DNA of 64,000 bases from Enterococcus thailandicus (GCF_001886265.1 NZ_JXLE01000005.1:108370-172369), one strand, 5' to 3'. Shown: positions 42,641-52,817, counted from the stretch's first letter. The notes: generated by a model from the letters alone, not told the origin. A program made the numbers and translations.

Positions 42641-44418
42641 TGGACGAAAATTATCAATCGGAATGGACCAAATCCATTCCTTTAAAAGAACAGAAACAGA
42701 TTATCAAGCGATTGCTGGTTTTTGCCAAACCATTTAAGCAAACATTCATTGTGGCTATCTTATTTGCGTTAGGTTTATCTGTTATTAATGTCATTTTGCC
42801 AAGGATCATCCAGTCGTTTATGGATAACCATTTAGCAAATCAATCAGCGACAACCCAAGTCATCTTGTTTTTTGCGGGGTTGTATTTATTCGGAGTTATT
42901 GTCAAAAGTATTATCTGGTTTTTCCAGTGGTATTTATATTCAATGGCTTCATTAAAGACCTTCCAGCATATTCGGGTAAAACTATTTGAAAAGCTTCATA
43001 CATTAGGTATGCGCTATTTTGACCAGACACCAGCAGGTTCAATCGTGTCGCGTGTCACGAATGATACAGAAACATTATTTGAATTCTGGTATGTATTCTT
43101 GATGGTTCTGACGGGAATCTTTGCAGTGATTTCTTCATTAGTTGCAATGATTCAGATCAATGTGAAAATTACACTTTGGACATTAATCTTTTTACCAATT
43201 TTAGGTGTAGTTATTTGGTATTATCAAAAATTCAGTTCTCGGATTTATCGGAACATGCGTGAAAAACTGAGTCAGTTGAATACCAAGTTAAATGAATCAA
43301 TTTCTGGAATGAAAATCATTCAGCAATTTCGGCAAGAAGCTCGTTTGGCCAATGAGTTTGAAGAAGTAAATGATGATTATTTGGCGACTCGCTATGCGAT
43401 GATCAAAACGAATTCAATTTTGTTGAGTCCAATCATCAATTTTTTATATGCGTTAGCGATTGCGCTTGTCTTAACTTTATTTGGGATCGATGCCCTACAC
43501 TCTCCAGTGGAAGTGGGATTGATTTATGCGTTTACGACATATGTTCAAGGTTTCTTTAATCCAATGTCACAAATGATGGACTTTTTAAGTGTCTTTACCG
43601 ATGGAATCGTTGCTGGAAGTCGAATCTTAAAAATTATGGATACGACAGAATATGCGCCACAACAAGAGGAACATGCCAGCGGTGAAATTATCAATGGCAA
43701 AATCGAATTTAGAAATGTTAGTTTCTCTTATGATGGAAAAAACAATGTTTTAAATAATATTTCGTTTGTTGCAAATCCTGGTGAAACAGTGGCTTTAGTT
43801 GGACATACCGGTAGTGGGAAAAGCTCAATCATCAATGTTTTGATGCGCTTTTATGAATTTTATGAAGGTGAAATTTTGATTGATGATCGTGACATCCGAT
43901 CTTATCCAATCAATGAACTTCGAGAAAAAATGGGGTTGGTTCTCCAAGACGCATTTTTATTCTACGGCGACATTGCTGGGAATATCCGAATGTTTAACGA
44001 CAAGATCACAGATGAACAAATTCGCGAAGCGGCTGAGTTTGTCCAAGCGAATCGATTTATTGATGACTTGCCGCAAGGGTATCATTCGAAAGTGATTGAA
44101 CGAGGCGCGAGTTACTCCAGCGGGCAACGCCAGTTGATTACTTTTGCACGGACGATTGTGACAGATCCTAAAATTCTTGTGTTGGATGAGGCGACAGCAA
44201 ACATTGACACGGAAACAGAGGGTTTGATTCAAGAAGGTTTGGCTAAAATGAGGCAAGGACGAACAACAATCGCTATTGCTCACCGACTGTCGACCATTCG
44301 TGATGCAGAACTTATTTTAGTTTTAGATAAGGGAAAAATTGTTGAACGGGGAAATCATGAAGAACTGTTACAAATTGGCGGTTTATATGCAGATATGTAT
44401 CAACTACAAAGCAGTTAA
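42640..44418 (+). CDS. ABC multidrug exporter half, catalytic subunit (YheH/LmrD type)
   Basis: A 592-aa partner of the preceding protein with six membrane segments (about 35-320) and a C-terminal ATPase. Walker A GHTGSGKSS (near 387) and Walker B ILVLDEATANID keep the catalytic Glu, but the signature is YSSGQRQ rather than LSGGQ. In the dimer, this degenerate signature faces the degenerate Walker B of subunit one, while the intact LSGGQ of subunit one completes the active site here. Translationally coupled to its partner (TAATG). Confidence 0.93.
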   Translation: MDENYQSEWTKSIPLKEQKQIIKRLLVFAKPFKQTFIVAILFALGLSVINVILPRIIQSFMDNHLANQSATTQVILFFAGLYLFGVIVKSIIWFFQWYLYSMASLKTFQHIRVKLFEKLHTLGMRYFDQTPAGSIVSRVTNDTETLFEFWYVFLMVLTGIFAVISSLVAMIQINVKITLWTLIFLPILGVVIWYYQKFSSRIYRNMREKLSQLNTKLNESISGMKIIQQFRQEARLANEFEEVNDDYLATRYAMIKTNSILLSPIINFLYALAIALVLTLFGIDALHSPVEVGLIYAFTTYVQGFFNPMSQMMDFLSVFTDGIVAGSRILKIMDTTEYAPQQEEHASGEIINGKIEFRNVSFSYDGKNNVLNNISFVANPGETVALVGHTGSGKSSIINVLMRFYEFYEGEILIDDRDIRSYPINELREKMGLVLQDAFLFYGDIAGNIRMFNDKITDEQIREAAEFVQANRFIDDLPQGYHSKVIERGASYSSGQRQLITFARTIVTDPKILVLDEATANIDTETEGLIQEGLAKMRQGRTTIAIAHRLSTIRDAELILVLDKGKIVERGNHEELLQIGGLYADMYQLQSS

Positions 44419-44431
44419 CCAATAGTAAAAA

Positions 44432-44486
44432 TAAAGCAAGCAATGAAGAAGGCCTAAACAGGTCCATTCATTACTTGCTTTTTTTA
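44432..44486 (+). terminator. Terminator after the ABC exporter operon
   Basis: AAAGCAAGCAATGAA pairs with TTCATTACTTGCTTT with one mismatch, then a T tract. Confidence 0.88.
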
Positions 44487-44518
44487 TTGCAAAAAAGAAA
44501 CATTTTTTGCGTAAAGGA

Positions 44519-45436
44519 TCAATTGGGTAAAAAGGAATCCTTCACTTGAAAGTTTTCCCCGTGGTTCTCTTGCATGATCGCAGAGCTGATTGGACGTTTA
44601 TCAACTTTTTGTCCAACAGCGATCAGATGGTTCAAGTTTTGTTGATAATTTTCAGCAAAGACACAGCCATAAAGTACATCTAGCAAATAGCAGATTGACG
44701 TATTGATTGTAAAATTCCCGATTTTTGAATAGAGTCGTTCCCGAGTTGTCAAACGTAGGACAACGGTACTTAAAGTGGAAAGACTGCACTCGCCGATGCT
44801 GGTCAAAGCTAAAATTGGCACATTTTTTTCGCGTAAAATGTGCGCGGTTTTTAAAATCATCTGATTCTCACCAGTATAAGAAATCAGTAAAGCACATGTG
44901 TCTTCATCACAGTTATACGCTTCATAAGATGATTCACCAAATGTGGTAACAATATGAACATCCATTTTGATACGTTTCATTTTTAAAATGAAGTCTTGGG
45001 AGATTAATGTATTGGCATTGCTGGCAAAAATGACGATTTTTTTTGCTTTGAGTAGTAACTGTTTTGCTTGTTGTAAGTCATCATGATGAATCAATGAAAG
45101 CGTATCTTGAATCGTTGTTTGTTCCAAAGAAGCTAATTTGTTTGCGATTGTCATGATTCCTTCCTCACCTGTAAAAGGCAGATTGGCATCAACTTCTTGA
45201 AAGTTTCTTTCTAAATATTCAGCTTCAGCTAAAAAAGTATCACGTAATTCAAGCCAGCCATTGAATTCCAGTTTTTTTGCCACGCGAATCAAAGTTGAAG
45301 GATGAACGAAAGATTGATTCGCAATTTCTTGAATCGTCAGTTGCGCAACTTGTTGCGTGTTCTCAAAGAGGAAGTGAACAACTTGTGTTTCGGCAGGTGA
45401 AAAAGTAGTTTGTTTGATTTTTTCTCGTAAAAGCAT
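44519..45436 (-). CDS. RpiR/MurR-family sugar-phosphate regulator
   Basis: A 305-aa regulator with an N-terminal RpiR-type helix-turn-helix (about 1-77: SPAETQVVHFLFENTQQVAQLTIQEIANQSFVHPSTLIRVAKKL in pieces) and a C-terminal SIS domain (about 115-250) that binds a phosphosugar (VIFASNANTLIS; LLISYTGENQMI). It is divergent from a GH4-HAD-GH1 operon, so it probably senses a phosphorylated beta-glucoside or its product and controls that operon. Ribosome site AAGGAGG on the minus strand. Its own promoter shares a cre site with the divergent operon. Confidence 0.92.
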   Translation of the reverse strand: MLLREKIKQTTFSPAETQVVHFLFENTQQVAQLTIQEIANQSFVHPSTLIRVAKKLEFNGWLELRDTFLAEAEYLERNFQEVDANLPFTGEEGIMTIANKLASLEQTTIQDTLSLIHHDDLQQAKQLLLKAKKIVIFASNANTLISQDFILKMKRIKMDVHIVTTFGESSYEAYNCDEDTCALLISYTGENQMILKTAHILREKNVPILALTSIGECSLSTLSTVVLRLTTRERLYSKIGNFTINTSICYLLDVLYGCVFAENYQQNLNHLIAVGQKVDKRPISSAIMQENHGENFQVKDSFLPN

Positions 45437-45458
45437 CGAACGCCTCCTTTTTACATGA

Positions 45459-45510
45459 ATTATATCTTTTTTGTGAATGGATTGTAAACGTTTTTAAATT
45501 ATTCTATAGA
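45459..45510. promoter_or_regulatory. Divergent promoters sharing one cre site
   Basis: Rightward: -35 TTGTAA (45482-45487), 17-bp spacer, -10 TATAGA (45505-45510). Leftward: -35 TTTACA (45488-45483), 18-bp spacer, -10 TATAAT (45464-45459). The cre TGTAAACGTTTTTA (45483-45496, 13 of 14 matches) covers both -35 boxes, so CcpA can repress both directions at once. Confidence 0.72.
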
Positions 45511-45555
45511 GAAATCAGTAAAGTTTAAGAAATATTAAGCGCTAGACAAAGTGGT

Positions 45556-45643
45556 ATTTACAAAATAAACCAAAAAAACCTCGATTTTTGTAAATGATTC
45601 TGCAAAATCAAGGAGGTGTCTTGAGAATTTCTTTTACAAAAAT
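45556..45643 (+). promoter_or_regulatory. GH4 operon leader with dyad repeats and a buried ribosome site
   Basis: ATTTACAAAA (45556-45565) and TTTTGTAAAT (45586-45595) are a perfect inverted repeat, and a related TTTTACAAAAAT lies at 45632-45643: candidate RpiR operators. Separately, ACCTC-GATTTT (45578-45588) can pair with AAAATC and GAGGT (45604-45617), hiding a very strong AAGGAGGT. A TTG at 45621 would open a 12-codon reading frame. Function inferred only from the pattern. Confidence 0.4.
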
Positions 45644-45681
45644 GATAATGAAGATGTAAACAAAATTGAAGGAGTGAGCAC

Positions 45682-47070
45682 ATGACAAAAGGAATCAAGA
45701 TTGCGACGATTGGCGGCGGCAGTAGTTACACCCCTGAATTAATGGAAGGCTTTATCAAACGCTATGAAGAATTACCAATACGTGAAATTTGGTTGGTTGA
45801 TGTTGAAGCGGGGAAAGAAAAACTAGAAATTGTTAGTAAAATGGCCCAACGGATGTGGGATGCAACCCCTTATGATGTGAAAATCTATGCGACACTTGAC
45901 CGTGAAGAAGCGTTAAAAGATGCCGATTTTGTAACAACTCAATTTCGAGTGGGTCAACTAGATGCACGTGTGAAGGATGAACGAATTCCTGCTTATTATG
46001 GCATGATTGGTCAAGAAACAAATGGCGCTGGCGGGATGTTTAAAGCTTTTCGTACCGTTCCTGTGATTTTGTCTGTGGTTGAAGACATGAAACGTTTATG
46101 TCCGAATGCATGGCTCATCAATTTTGCGAATCCAAGTGGTATGGTAACGGAAGCAGTTGTTCGTTATGGAAAATGGGATCGGGTCATTGGTTTATGTAAT
46201 GTGCCTGTTATGGCGATGATGACTGAACCAGAAATGCTGGGTGAAAAGAAAGAAGATTTGATTTATAAATTTGCAGGTTTAAATCACTTCCACTGGCATA
46301 AAGTTGCAGATAAAACGGGGAAAGACATCACAGACCGCCTGATTGACCGACTTTATGATGAAGATAATGGTTTGCCAAAAAACATTTTCGATATTCCATT
46401 TTTCAAAGAACAATTAAAACAAATGCAAATGGTTCCTTGTGGCTATCACCGTTATTATTATCGCGAAGAAGAAATGCTAGCTCATGCACTGGAAGAATAT
46501 CGGACAATCGGTACTCGTGCCCAACAAGTGAAAGAAACAGAGGCAGAGTTATTTGAGCTTTATAAAGATCCAAAACTTGACCATAAACCTGAGCAGTTAC
46601 AAAAACGCGGAGGCGCTTATTATTCAGATGCGGCTTGTGAAACGATTGCCTCAATTTATGGAAACAAAGAGACTCAAATTGTCGTTTCCACGAAAAATGA
46701 AGGCGCTGTTCCTGATCTGCCAGCAGATTGTGTCGTAGAAGTAACTGCTTATGTTGGTGCTCAAGGTGCGCGAAATGTTGCCTTTGGTTCATTAGCGCCA
46801 GCTGAAAGAGGCTGGTTACAAGTAATGAAAAATATGGAATTGCTAACCATTGAAGCTGCCGTAACTGGCGACTATGGAACGGCATTGCAAGCATTTACAA
46901 TCAATCCGTTGGTGCGTTCAGGAGAAACAGCGAAACGAATCATGGATGAACTGTTTATTGCACATCAAGAGTATTTACCACAATTTAGTGAAACAATTGA
47001 ACGATTAAAACAAGAAGGCATTGAGGTACAAGATGAAGTAGCTCGTGAGTTAGACGCAGTGAAAGTTTGA
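45682..47070 (+). CDS. 6-phospho-beta-glucosidase, GH4 family
   Basis: A 462-aa NAD- and metal-dependent glycosidase of family GH4 (CelF/LicH type) that splits phosphorylated beta-glucosides produced by PTS uptake. N-terminal Rossmann motif KIATIGGGSSYTPELMEG, the RVGQLDARVKDERIP region, the metal-binding Cys in GLCNVPV and the catalytic region AGLNHFHW support the 6-phospho-beta-glucosidase branch. The C-terminal half is standard. First gene of the operon with HAD and GH1 genes. No PTS permease is nearby, so substrates must enter through a transporter encoded elsewhere. Confidence 0.93.
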   Translation: MTKGIKIATIGGGSSYTPELMEGFIKRYEELPIREIWLVDVEAGKEKLEIVSKMAQRMWDATPYDVKIYATLDREEALKDADFVTTQFRVGQLDARVKDERIPAYYGMIGQETNGAGGMFKAFRTVPVILSVVEDMKRLCPNAWLINFANPSGMVTEAVVRYGKWDRVIGLCNVPVMAMMTEPEMLGEKKEDLIYKFAGLNHFHWHKVADKTGKDITDRLIDRLYDEDNGLPKNIFDIPFFKEQLKQMQMVPCGYHRYYYREEEMLAHALEEYRTIGTRAQQVKETEAELFELYKDPKLDHKPEQLQKRGGAYYSDAACETIASIYGNKETQIVVSTKNEGAVPDLPADCVVEVTAYVGAQGARNVAFGSLAPAERGWLQVMKNMELLTIEAAVTGDYGTALQAFTINPLVRSGETAKRIMDELFIAHQEYLPQFSETIERLKQEGIEVQDEVARELDAVKV

Positions 47071-47081
47071 GGGGAATCGTC

Positions 47082-47909
47082 ATGACGAAAAAAATCGTCT
47101 TTTTAGATGTAGATGGAACGCTAGTGAATTACGAAAATGATTTGCCTGTGTCAGCCATCAAAGCTATTCAAGAGACACGAAGAAAAGGAAATTTAGTTTT
47201 TACCGTAACGGGTCGCAGTAAAGCCGAGATGTATCAAGATATATTGGATATTGGCTTTGACGGGTATATTGGCGGTAATGGGAGCTACATTGAGTTTGAA
47301 GACAAAGTGCTAAAAGAAGCGACCTTGACCTTGGAAGACACAACTAAAATTGTTGATTGGTTAAAGCAAAAGGGCCTGGAATTTTATTTGGAAGCGAATA
47401 GCGGACTGTACGCTAGTGACTTTTTCGAAGACCGTGGTGAAAAGACGATTCAAGAGTATTCACAACGAAAAGGGAAAGGACAGGCGACTGTTCGAGAAGT
47501 TTTTCCAGAGATGCTCTTTGGCGCAGACCTATACCGAGAAGATGTGAATAAAATCAGTTTTATCTTGGATAGCTATGAAGACTATTTAGAGGCAGTAGCA
47601 ACCTTCCCAGAATATAAGCTTGGTACTTGGGGCGGCGCTGGTGAAACAGCTTTGTTTGGTGATATTGCACTAAGTGGTATCAACAAAGCAGTAGCAGTAG
47701 ATGAACTATTAACTCATTTGCATATTGCTATAGAGAATAGTTTCGCATTTGGTGATGCGAAAGTTGATATTCCGATGCTAGAGCATTGCGGCACTGGGAT
47801 AGCGATGGGGAATGGTGGCCCAGAAATCAAAGAAATGGCTGATTACATTACGGAATCTGTTGATAATGATGGCATTTGGTTAGCATTCAAGCATTTTGAA
47901 CTGATCTGA
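47082..47909 (+). CDS. Cof-type HAD hydrolase (sugar-phosphate phosphatase-like)
   Basis: A 275-aa HAD-superfamily phosphatase of the Cof/YidA type. Motif I DVDGTLVNYEND, motif II near TGRS, Lys in motif III and motif IV FGDAKVDIPML are present, with a C2-type cap between. Such enzymes dephosphorylate sugar phosphates or related metabolites. Start ATG 47082 is chosen for GAGGGGAA overlapping the GH4 stop; an in-frame upstream start has none. Between two phospho-beta-glucosidases it may detoxify accumulated sugar phosphate; that is inference. Confidence 0.9.
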   Translation: MTKKIVFLDVDGTLVNYENDLPVSAIKAIQETRRKGNLVFTVTGRSKAEMYQDILDIGFDGYIGGNGSYIEFEDKVLKEATLTLEDTTKIVDWLKQKGLEFYLEANSGLYASDFFEDRGEKTIQEYSQRKGKGQATVREVFPEMLFGADLYREDVNKISFILDSYEDYLEAVATFPEYKLGTWGGAGETALFGDIALSGINKAVAVDELLTHLHIAIENSFAFGDAKVDIPMLEHCGTGIAMGNGGPEIKEMADYITESVDNDGIWLAFKHFELI

Positions 47910-47940
47910 GAACAAGAAGACAAGATGATGAATGGAATAG

Positions 47941-49398
<1,458 letters not shown>

Positions 49399-49405
49399 TT
49401 AACTG

Positions 49406-49485
49406 AAAAGTCTATTGTTTTTGCGCCTTTTGTTCGAGTATAATGTACATATTCGAAAAGGTAAGCAGAACAATAGACTTTTTTT
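49406..49485 (+). terminator. Terminator of the GH1 operon enclosing the trxB promoter
   Basis: A 14-bp perfect stem (49406-49419 with 49469-49482), extended by an inner hairpin CCTTTT...AAAAGG, then T residues. The loop contains the trxB promoter -10 box. Confidence 0.85.
49415..49444 (+). promoter_or_regulatory. trxB promoter embedded in the preceding terminator
   Basis: -35 TTGTTT (49415-49420), 18-bp spacer, perfect -10 TATAAT (49439-49444). Transcripts starting near 49451 lack the left arm of the hairpin and so would escape termination. Confidence 0.6.
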
Positions 49486-49536
49486 GATGTTGGCTGTAAA
49501 GTAAGCTTACTTGATTTTAAACGGAGGAATGTACAT

Positions 49537-50469
49537 ATGTATGATGTAATTGTCATTGGCGCAGGCCCTGCTGGAATGACAGCTGCCTTGTATGCTTCAC
49601 GCTCAAATTTATCAGTTGTGATGATTGAGCAAGGCGCGCCTGGTGGTCAAATGAATAACACAGCAGAAATCGAAAATTATCCAGGATTTGAGTCAATTAT
49701 GGGCCCTGATCTTGCGTATAAAATGTATGAAGGCGTCTCAAAATTTGGTACAGAAAATGCCTATGGGATCGTCCAAGATATCAGAGATCATGGTACGTAC
49801 AAAGAAGTCATCTGTGAAGATAAAACGTATGAAGGAAAAACAGTCATCATTGCTACTGGCTGTGTCCACCGTAAACTTGGTGTTTCTGGTGAAGAAGAGT
49901 ATGCAGGTCGCGGCGTTTCTTACTGTGCAGTGTGTGACGGTGCGTTTTTCCGTAATAAACGATTAGTTGTGATCGGTGGTGGAGATTCTGCAGTTGAAGA
50001 AGCGATTTACTTAACGCAATTTGCTTCTGAAGTTGTGATCGTTCATCGTCGTGATGAATTACGTGCACAAAAAATTATCCAAGAGCGTGCCTTTGCCAAT
50101 GAAAAAATTTCATTTGTTTGGGACACAGTTGTTGATGAAATCATTGGAAATGAAATGGTGGTAACAGGTGTTAAAGCACATAATGTGAAAACAGGGAATG
50201 AAGTAGCTTTAGCAGCTGACGGTGTCTTTATCTATGTTGGTCTTGATCCACTAACAGATCCGTTCAAACAAACTGGCTTAACCAATGCCGCTGGTTGGAT
50301 TCCAACTGATCAAGAAATGAAAACGAATATGCCAGGTGTTTTTGCTGTAGGGGATGTGCGTGAAAAAGATTTACGACAAATCACGACAGCAGTTGGTGAT
50401 GGTGGGATTGCTGGGCAACAAGTGTTCAAGTATTTAGAAACTTTAGCAGAATCCACTACACAAGCATAA
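49537..50469 (+). CDS. trxB: Thioredoxin reductase
   Basis: A 310-aa flavoprotein that transfers electrons from NADPH to thioredoxin. FAD-binding IGAGPAGMTAALYASR at the N-terminus, the redox cysteines CAVC (130-133), the NADPH motif VIGGGDSAVEEA and the C-terminal FAVGDVREKDLRQITTAVGDG FAD signature are intact. Ribosome site GGAGGAATG. Monocistronic, with its promoter inside the upstream terminator and its own terminator downstream. Confidence 0.97.
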   Translation: MYDVIVIGAGPAGMTAALYASRSNLSVVMIEQGAPGGQMNNTAEIENYPGFESIMGPDLAYKMYEGVSKFGTENAYGIVQDIRDHGTYKEVICEDKTYEGKTVIIATGCVHRKLGVSGEEEYAGRGVSYCAVCDGAFFRNKRLVVIGGGDSAVEEAIYLTQFASEVVIVHRRDELRAQKIIQERAFANEKISFVWDTVVDEIIGNEMVVTGVKAHNVKTGNEVALAADGVFIYVGLDPLTDPFKQTGLTNAAGWIPTDQEMKTNMPGVFAVGDVREKDLRQITTAVGDGGIAGQQVFKYLETLAESTTQA

Positions 50470-50490
50470 ACTTATTATGTTAACAAAATA

Positions 50491-50540
50491 AAAAAGCTCA
50501 ATCAAAAGTGTATCCTCATTTTTGGTTGGGCTTTGTTTTT
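50491..50540 (+). terminator. Terminator after trxB
   Basis: AAAGCTCAATCAAAA pairs with TTTTGGTTGGGCTTT (two G-T pairs or mismatches), followed by T residues. Confidence 0.85.
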
Positions 50541-50608
50541 ATTTATCCATTGAAAATCCTAACTGATATCATTTTTTCTCGTTGTGACTTTCATCTAATC
50601 TTAGTGAA

Positions 50609-50617
50609 TGCTATACT
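50609..50617 (+). promoter_or_regulatory. Extended -10 promoter of pgcA
   Basis: TGCTATACT: TGn extension and -10 TATACT (50612-50617). No good -35 is visible at the standard spacing. Confidence 0.45.
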
Positions 50618-50655
50618 AAAACAGAATTCATATTTTAGAAAGAGGTGTTATTTTC

Positions 50656-52383
50656 ATGTCTTGGGAACAAGTTTATGAACAATGGGCAAATGAAGTGAAC
50701 CTAGAAGAAAATTTAAAACAGCAATTAACTGTATTGAGTCAGGATTCTAAACAATTAGAAGATGCTTTTTATGCGCCTTTAGGATTTGGTACAGCAGGAA
50801 TGCGTGGTATTTTAGGCCCTGGTATTAATCGTATGAATATTTACACAGTCCGCCAAGCAACTGAGGGACTCGCTCGTTTTATGGATGCACAAGATCCTGA
50901 AACAAAACGTCGTGGTGTAGCAATCGCATATGACTCACGTCATCAATCACCGGAATTTGCGATGGAGGCTGCGAAGACCTTAGCCAAGCACGATATTCCA
51001 TCTTTTGTTTTTGAAAGTTTACGACCAACACCAGAATTATCTTTTGCTGTTCGTCACTTGAATGCGTTTACTGGCATCATGATTACGGCTTCTCATAATC
51101 CTGCTGCTTATAATGGTTATAAAGTTTATGGCGAAGATGGTGGACAAATGCCACCAGCAGATGCCGATGCATTGACTAAATATGTACGTGAAGTTAGCAA
51201 TCCGCTGAAAGTCGAAGTGATGTCAGATGAAGAAGTGGAACACAGTGGTCTGATTTCAATTATTGGCGAAGAAGTAGACAACGCCTATTTAGCAGAAATG
51301 AAGGCTGTAACGATTGACCACGAATTGATTGAAGAAATGGGTAAAGACTTAAAATTGGTTTATACACCTCTTCACGGAACCGGGAAAATGTTAGGCGAAA
51401 AAGCCTTAAAACAAGCTGGTTTTGAGCAATTTGTTTTGGTGCCTGAACAAGCCATTCCAGATCCTGATTTTACAACGGTTAAATCTCCGAATCCGGAAGA
51501 ACATTCTGCTTTTGAATATGCAATCCGTCTAGGTGAAAAAGAAGGCGCTGATTTGTTGATTGCAACAGATCCAGATGCCGATCGTCTTGGTGCTGCCGTT
51601 CGTTTACCTGATGGTTCGTACGAAGTATTAACAGGAAACCAACTTGGCGCAATCATGATTCAATACATCTTAGAAGCACATCAAGCAAGAAAGACGATGC
51701 CAGCGAATCCAGCGGTGTTGAAATCGATCGTATCAAGTGAATTACCAACTGCAATTGCAAAAAACTATGGTGCAACGATGTTCAATGTGCTAACTGGGTT
51801 CAAATTTATTGCTGAAAAAATCCAACAGTTTGAAGAAGACCATTCACATACATTTATGTTTGGCTTTGAAGAAAGCTATGGCTATTTAGTTAAACCATTT
51901 GTACGTGATAAAGACGCAATCCAAGCATTAGTTCTATTGGCAGAGGTTGCTGCTTTTTACAAGAAACAAGGAAAAACATTGTATGATGGGTTACAATCAA
52001 TTTTTGAAACGTATGGTTACTATGCAGAAAAAACGATTTCTGTTACCATGAGTGGTCAAGAAGGATCAGCTAAAATCGCAGCGTTAATGGAGAAATTCCG
52101 TCAAGAAGCACCAACTGAATTTGCAGGTGCCAAAGTATTGCAGACAGAAGACTTCAAGAAATTAACAAGAACAGATGCAGCTGGAAATGTTGAAGCATTA
52201 ACAACACCACCTTCTGATGTCTTGAAATATATGTTAGAAGAACAAGGTTGGGTAGCAATTCGACCTTCTGGTACAGAACCAAAGATCAAATTCTACATTG
52301 GAGTTAAAGGAAACTCGCAAGACGATGCTGAAGCAAAAATTGCAGCTTATGAAGCAAGCATCCAAGCAATTACAAAAGACTGA
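50656..52383 (+). CDS. pgcA: Alpha-phosphoglucomutase (phosphohexomutase family)
   Basis: A 575-aa enzyme of the alpha-D-phosphohexomutase family that interconverts glucose-6-phosphate and glucose-1-phosphate, feeding GalU for UDP-glucose. Four domains: the phosphoserine loop ITASHNPAAYNGYK (Ser near 145), the metal loop DPDADRLG, the sugar-binding FGFEESYGY and the phosphate-binding RPSGTEPKIKFY near the C-terminus. The length matches PgcA/PgmA of Gram-positives. Own promoter; its terminator encloses the promoter of the next gene. Confidence 0.96.
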   Translation: MSWEQVYEQWANEVNLEENLKQQLTVLSQDSKQLEDAFYAPLGFGTAGMRGILGPGINRMNIYTVRQATEGLARFMDAQDPETKRRGVAIAYDSRHQSPEFAMEAAKTLAKHDIPSFVFESLRPTPELSFAVRHLNAFTGIMITASHNPAAYNGYKVYGEDGGQMPPADADALTKYVREVSNPLKVEVMSDEEVEHSGLISIIGEEVDNAYLAEMKAVTIDHELIEEMGKDLKLVYTPLHGTGKMLGEKALKQAGFEQFVLVPEQAIPDPDFTTVKSPNPEEHSAFEYAIRLGEKEGADLLIATDPDADRLGAAVRLPDGSYEVLTGNQLGAIMIQYILEAHQARKTMPANPAVLKSIVSSELPTAIAKNYGATMFNVLTGFKFIAEKIQQFEEDHSHTFMFGFEESYGYLVKPFVRDKDAIQALVLLAEVAAFYKKQGKTLYDGLQSIFETYGYYAEKTISVTMSGQEGSAKIAALMEKFRQEAPTEFAGAKVLQTEDFKKLTRTDAAGNVEALTTPPSDVLKYMLEEQGWVAIRPSGTEPKIKFYIGVKGNSQDDAEAKIAAYEASIQAITKD

Positions 52384-52388
52384 GGAAT

Positions 52389-52434
52389 TTGAGACTGACG
52401 GAAAAAGTGGTAAACTTTAGAAGTCAGTCTTTTT
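52389..52434 (+). terminator. pgcA terminator enclosing the promoter of the ArsR gene
   Basis: AGACTGAC (52392-52399) pairs perfectly with GTCAGTCT (52423-52430), followed by five T. A promoter lies within it: -35 TTGAGA (52389-52394), 16-bp spacer, -10 TAAACT (52411-52416). Transcripts from that promoter begin near the right arm and cannot form the hairpin. Confidence 0.65.
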
Positions 52435-52455
52435 GGATAGTTGGAGGTGAAGCCT

Positions 52456-52749
52456 TTGTCAGAGGTTCAAGGAACAAAAATTGAAAAGATCAGTCAGCTA
52501 TTTAAAATGTTAAGCGATCCAACACGTTTAAAAATTTTATTGTATCTAAAAAATGGTGAACAAAATGTGACAGCTATCAGCCAAGCGGTGGAAATGGAAC
52601 AATCAGCTGTTTCGCATCAGCTGCGATTACTCCGAGAAAATAAAATCGTTCGTTCTCGCCGTGAAGGAAAAGCAATCTTATATGTGCTGGATGACTCCCA
52701 TGTTTTAGATATCTTAGAGCAGACTGTCAAGCATGTGGAGCATGACTAA
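52456..52749 (+). CDS. ArsR/SmtB-family zinc-type sensor repressor (CzrA-like)
   Basis: A 97-aa winged-helix repressor. The start is TTG 52456, eight bases after GGAGG; an earlier in-frame TTG overlaps that ribosome site. The recognition helix is in AVSHQLRLLRENKIV. The last helix carries D-S-H, ten residues, then H-V-E-H, exactly the Asp/His/His/His alpha-5 zinc/cobalt site of CzrA and SmtB; the alpha-3 cysteine site of ArsR/CadC is absent. It should release DNA upon zinc excess. No efflux pump gene adjoins it, so its target is elsewhere. The Zur-like gene lies 1.1 kb away. Confidence 0.9.
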   Translation: MSEVQGTKIEKISQLFKMLSDPTRLKILLYLKNGEQNVTAISQAVEMEQSAVSHQLRLLRENKIVRSRREGKAILYVLDDSHVLDILEQTVKHVEHD

Positions 52750-52817
52750 GTCAGAAAACAAAAAGTATTTGAAACAGTAATCCAGTCTAAGAAATAAAAG
52801 CCAAATGATTTTGCTCG

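Noticed and set aside
45541..45620. BglG/LicT-type antiterminator (RAT) in the GH4 leader
   Set aside because: The hairpin lacks the RAT consensus and no overlapping terminator follows. A RpiR regulator, not a BglG protein, is encoded beside it.
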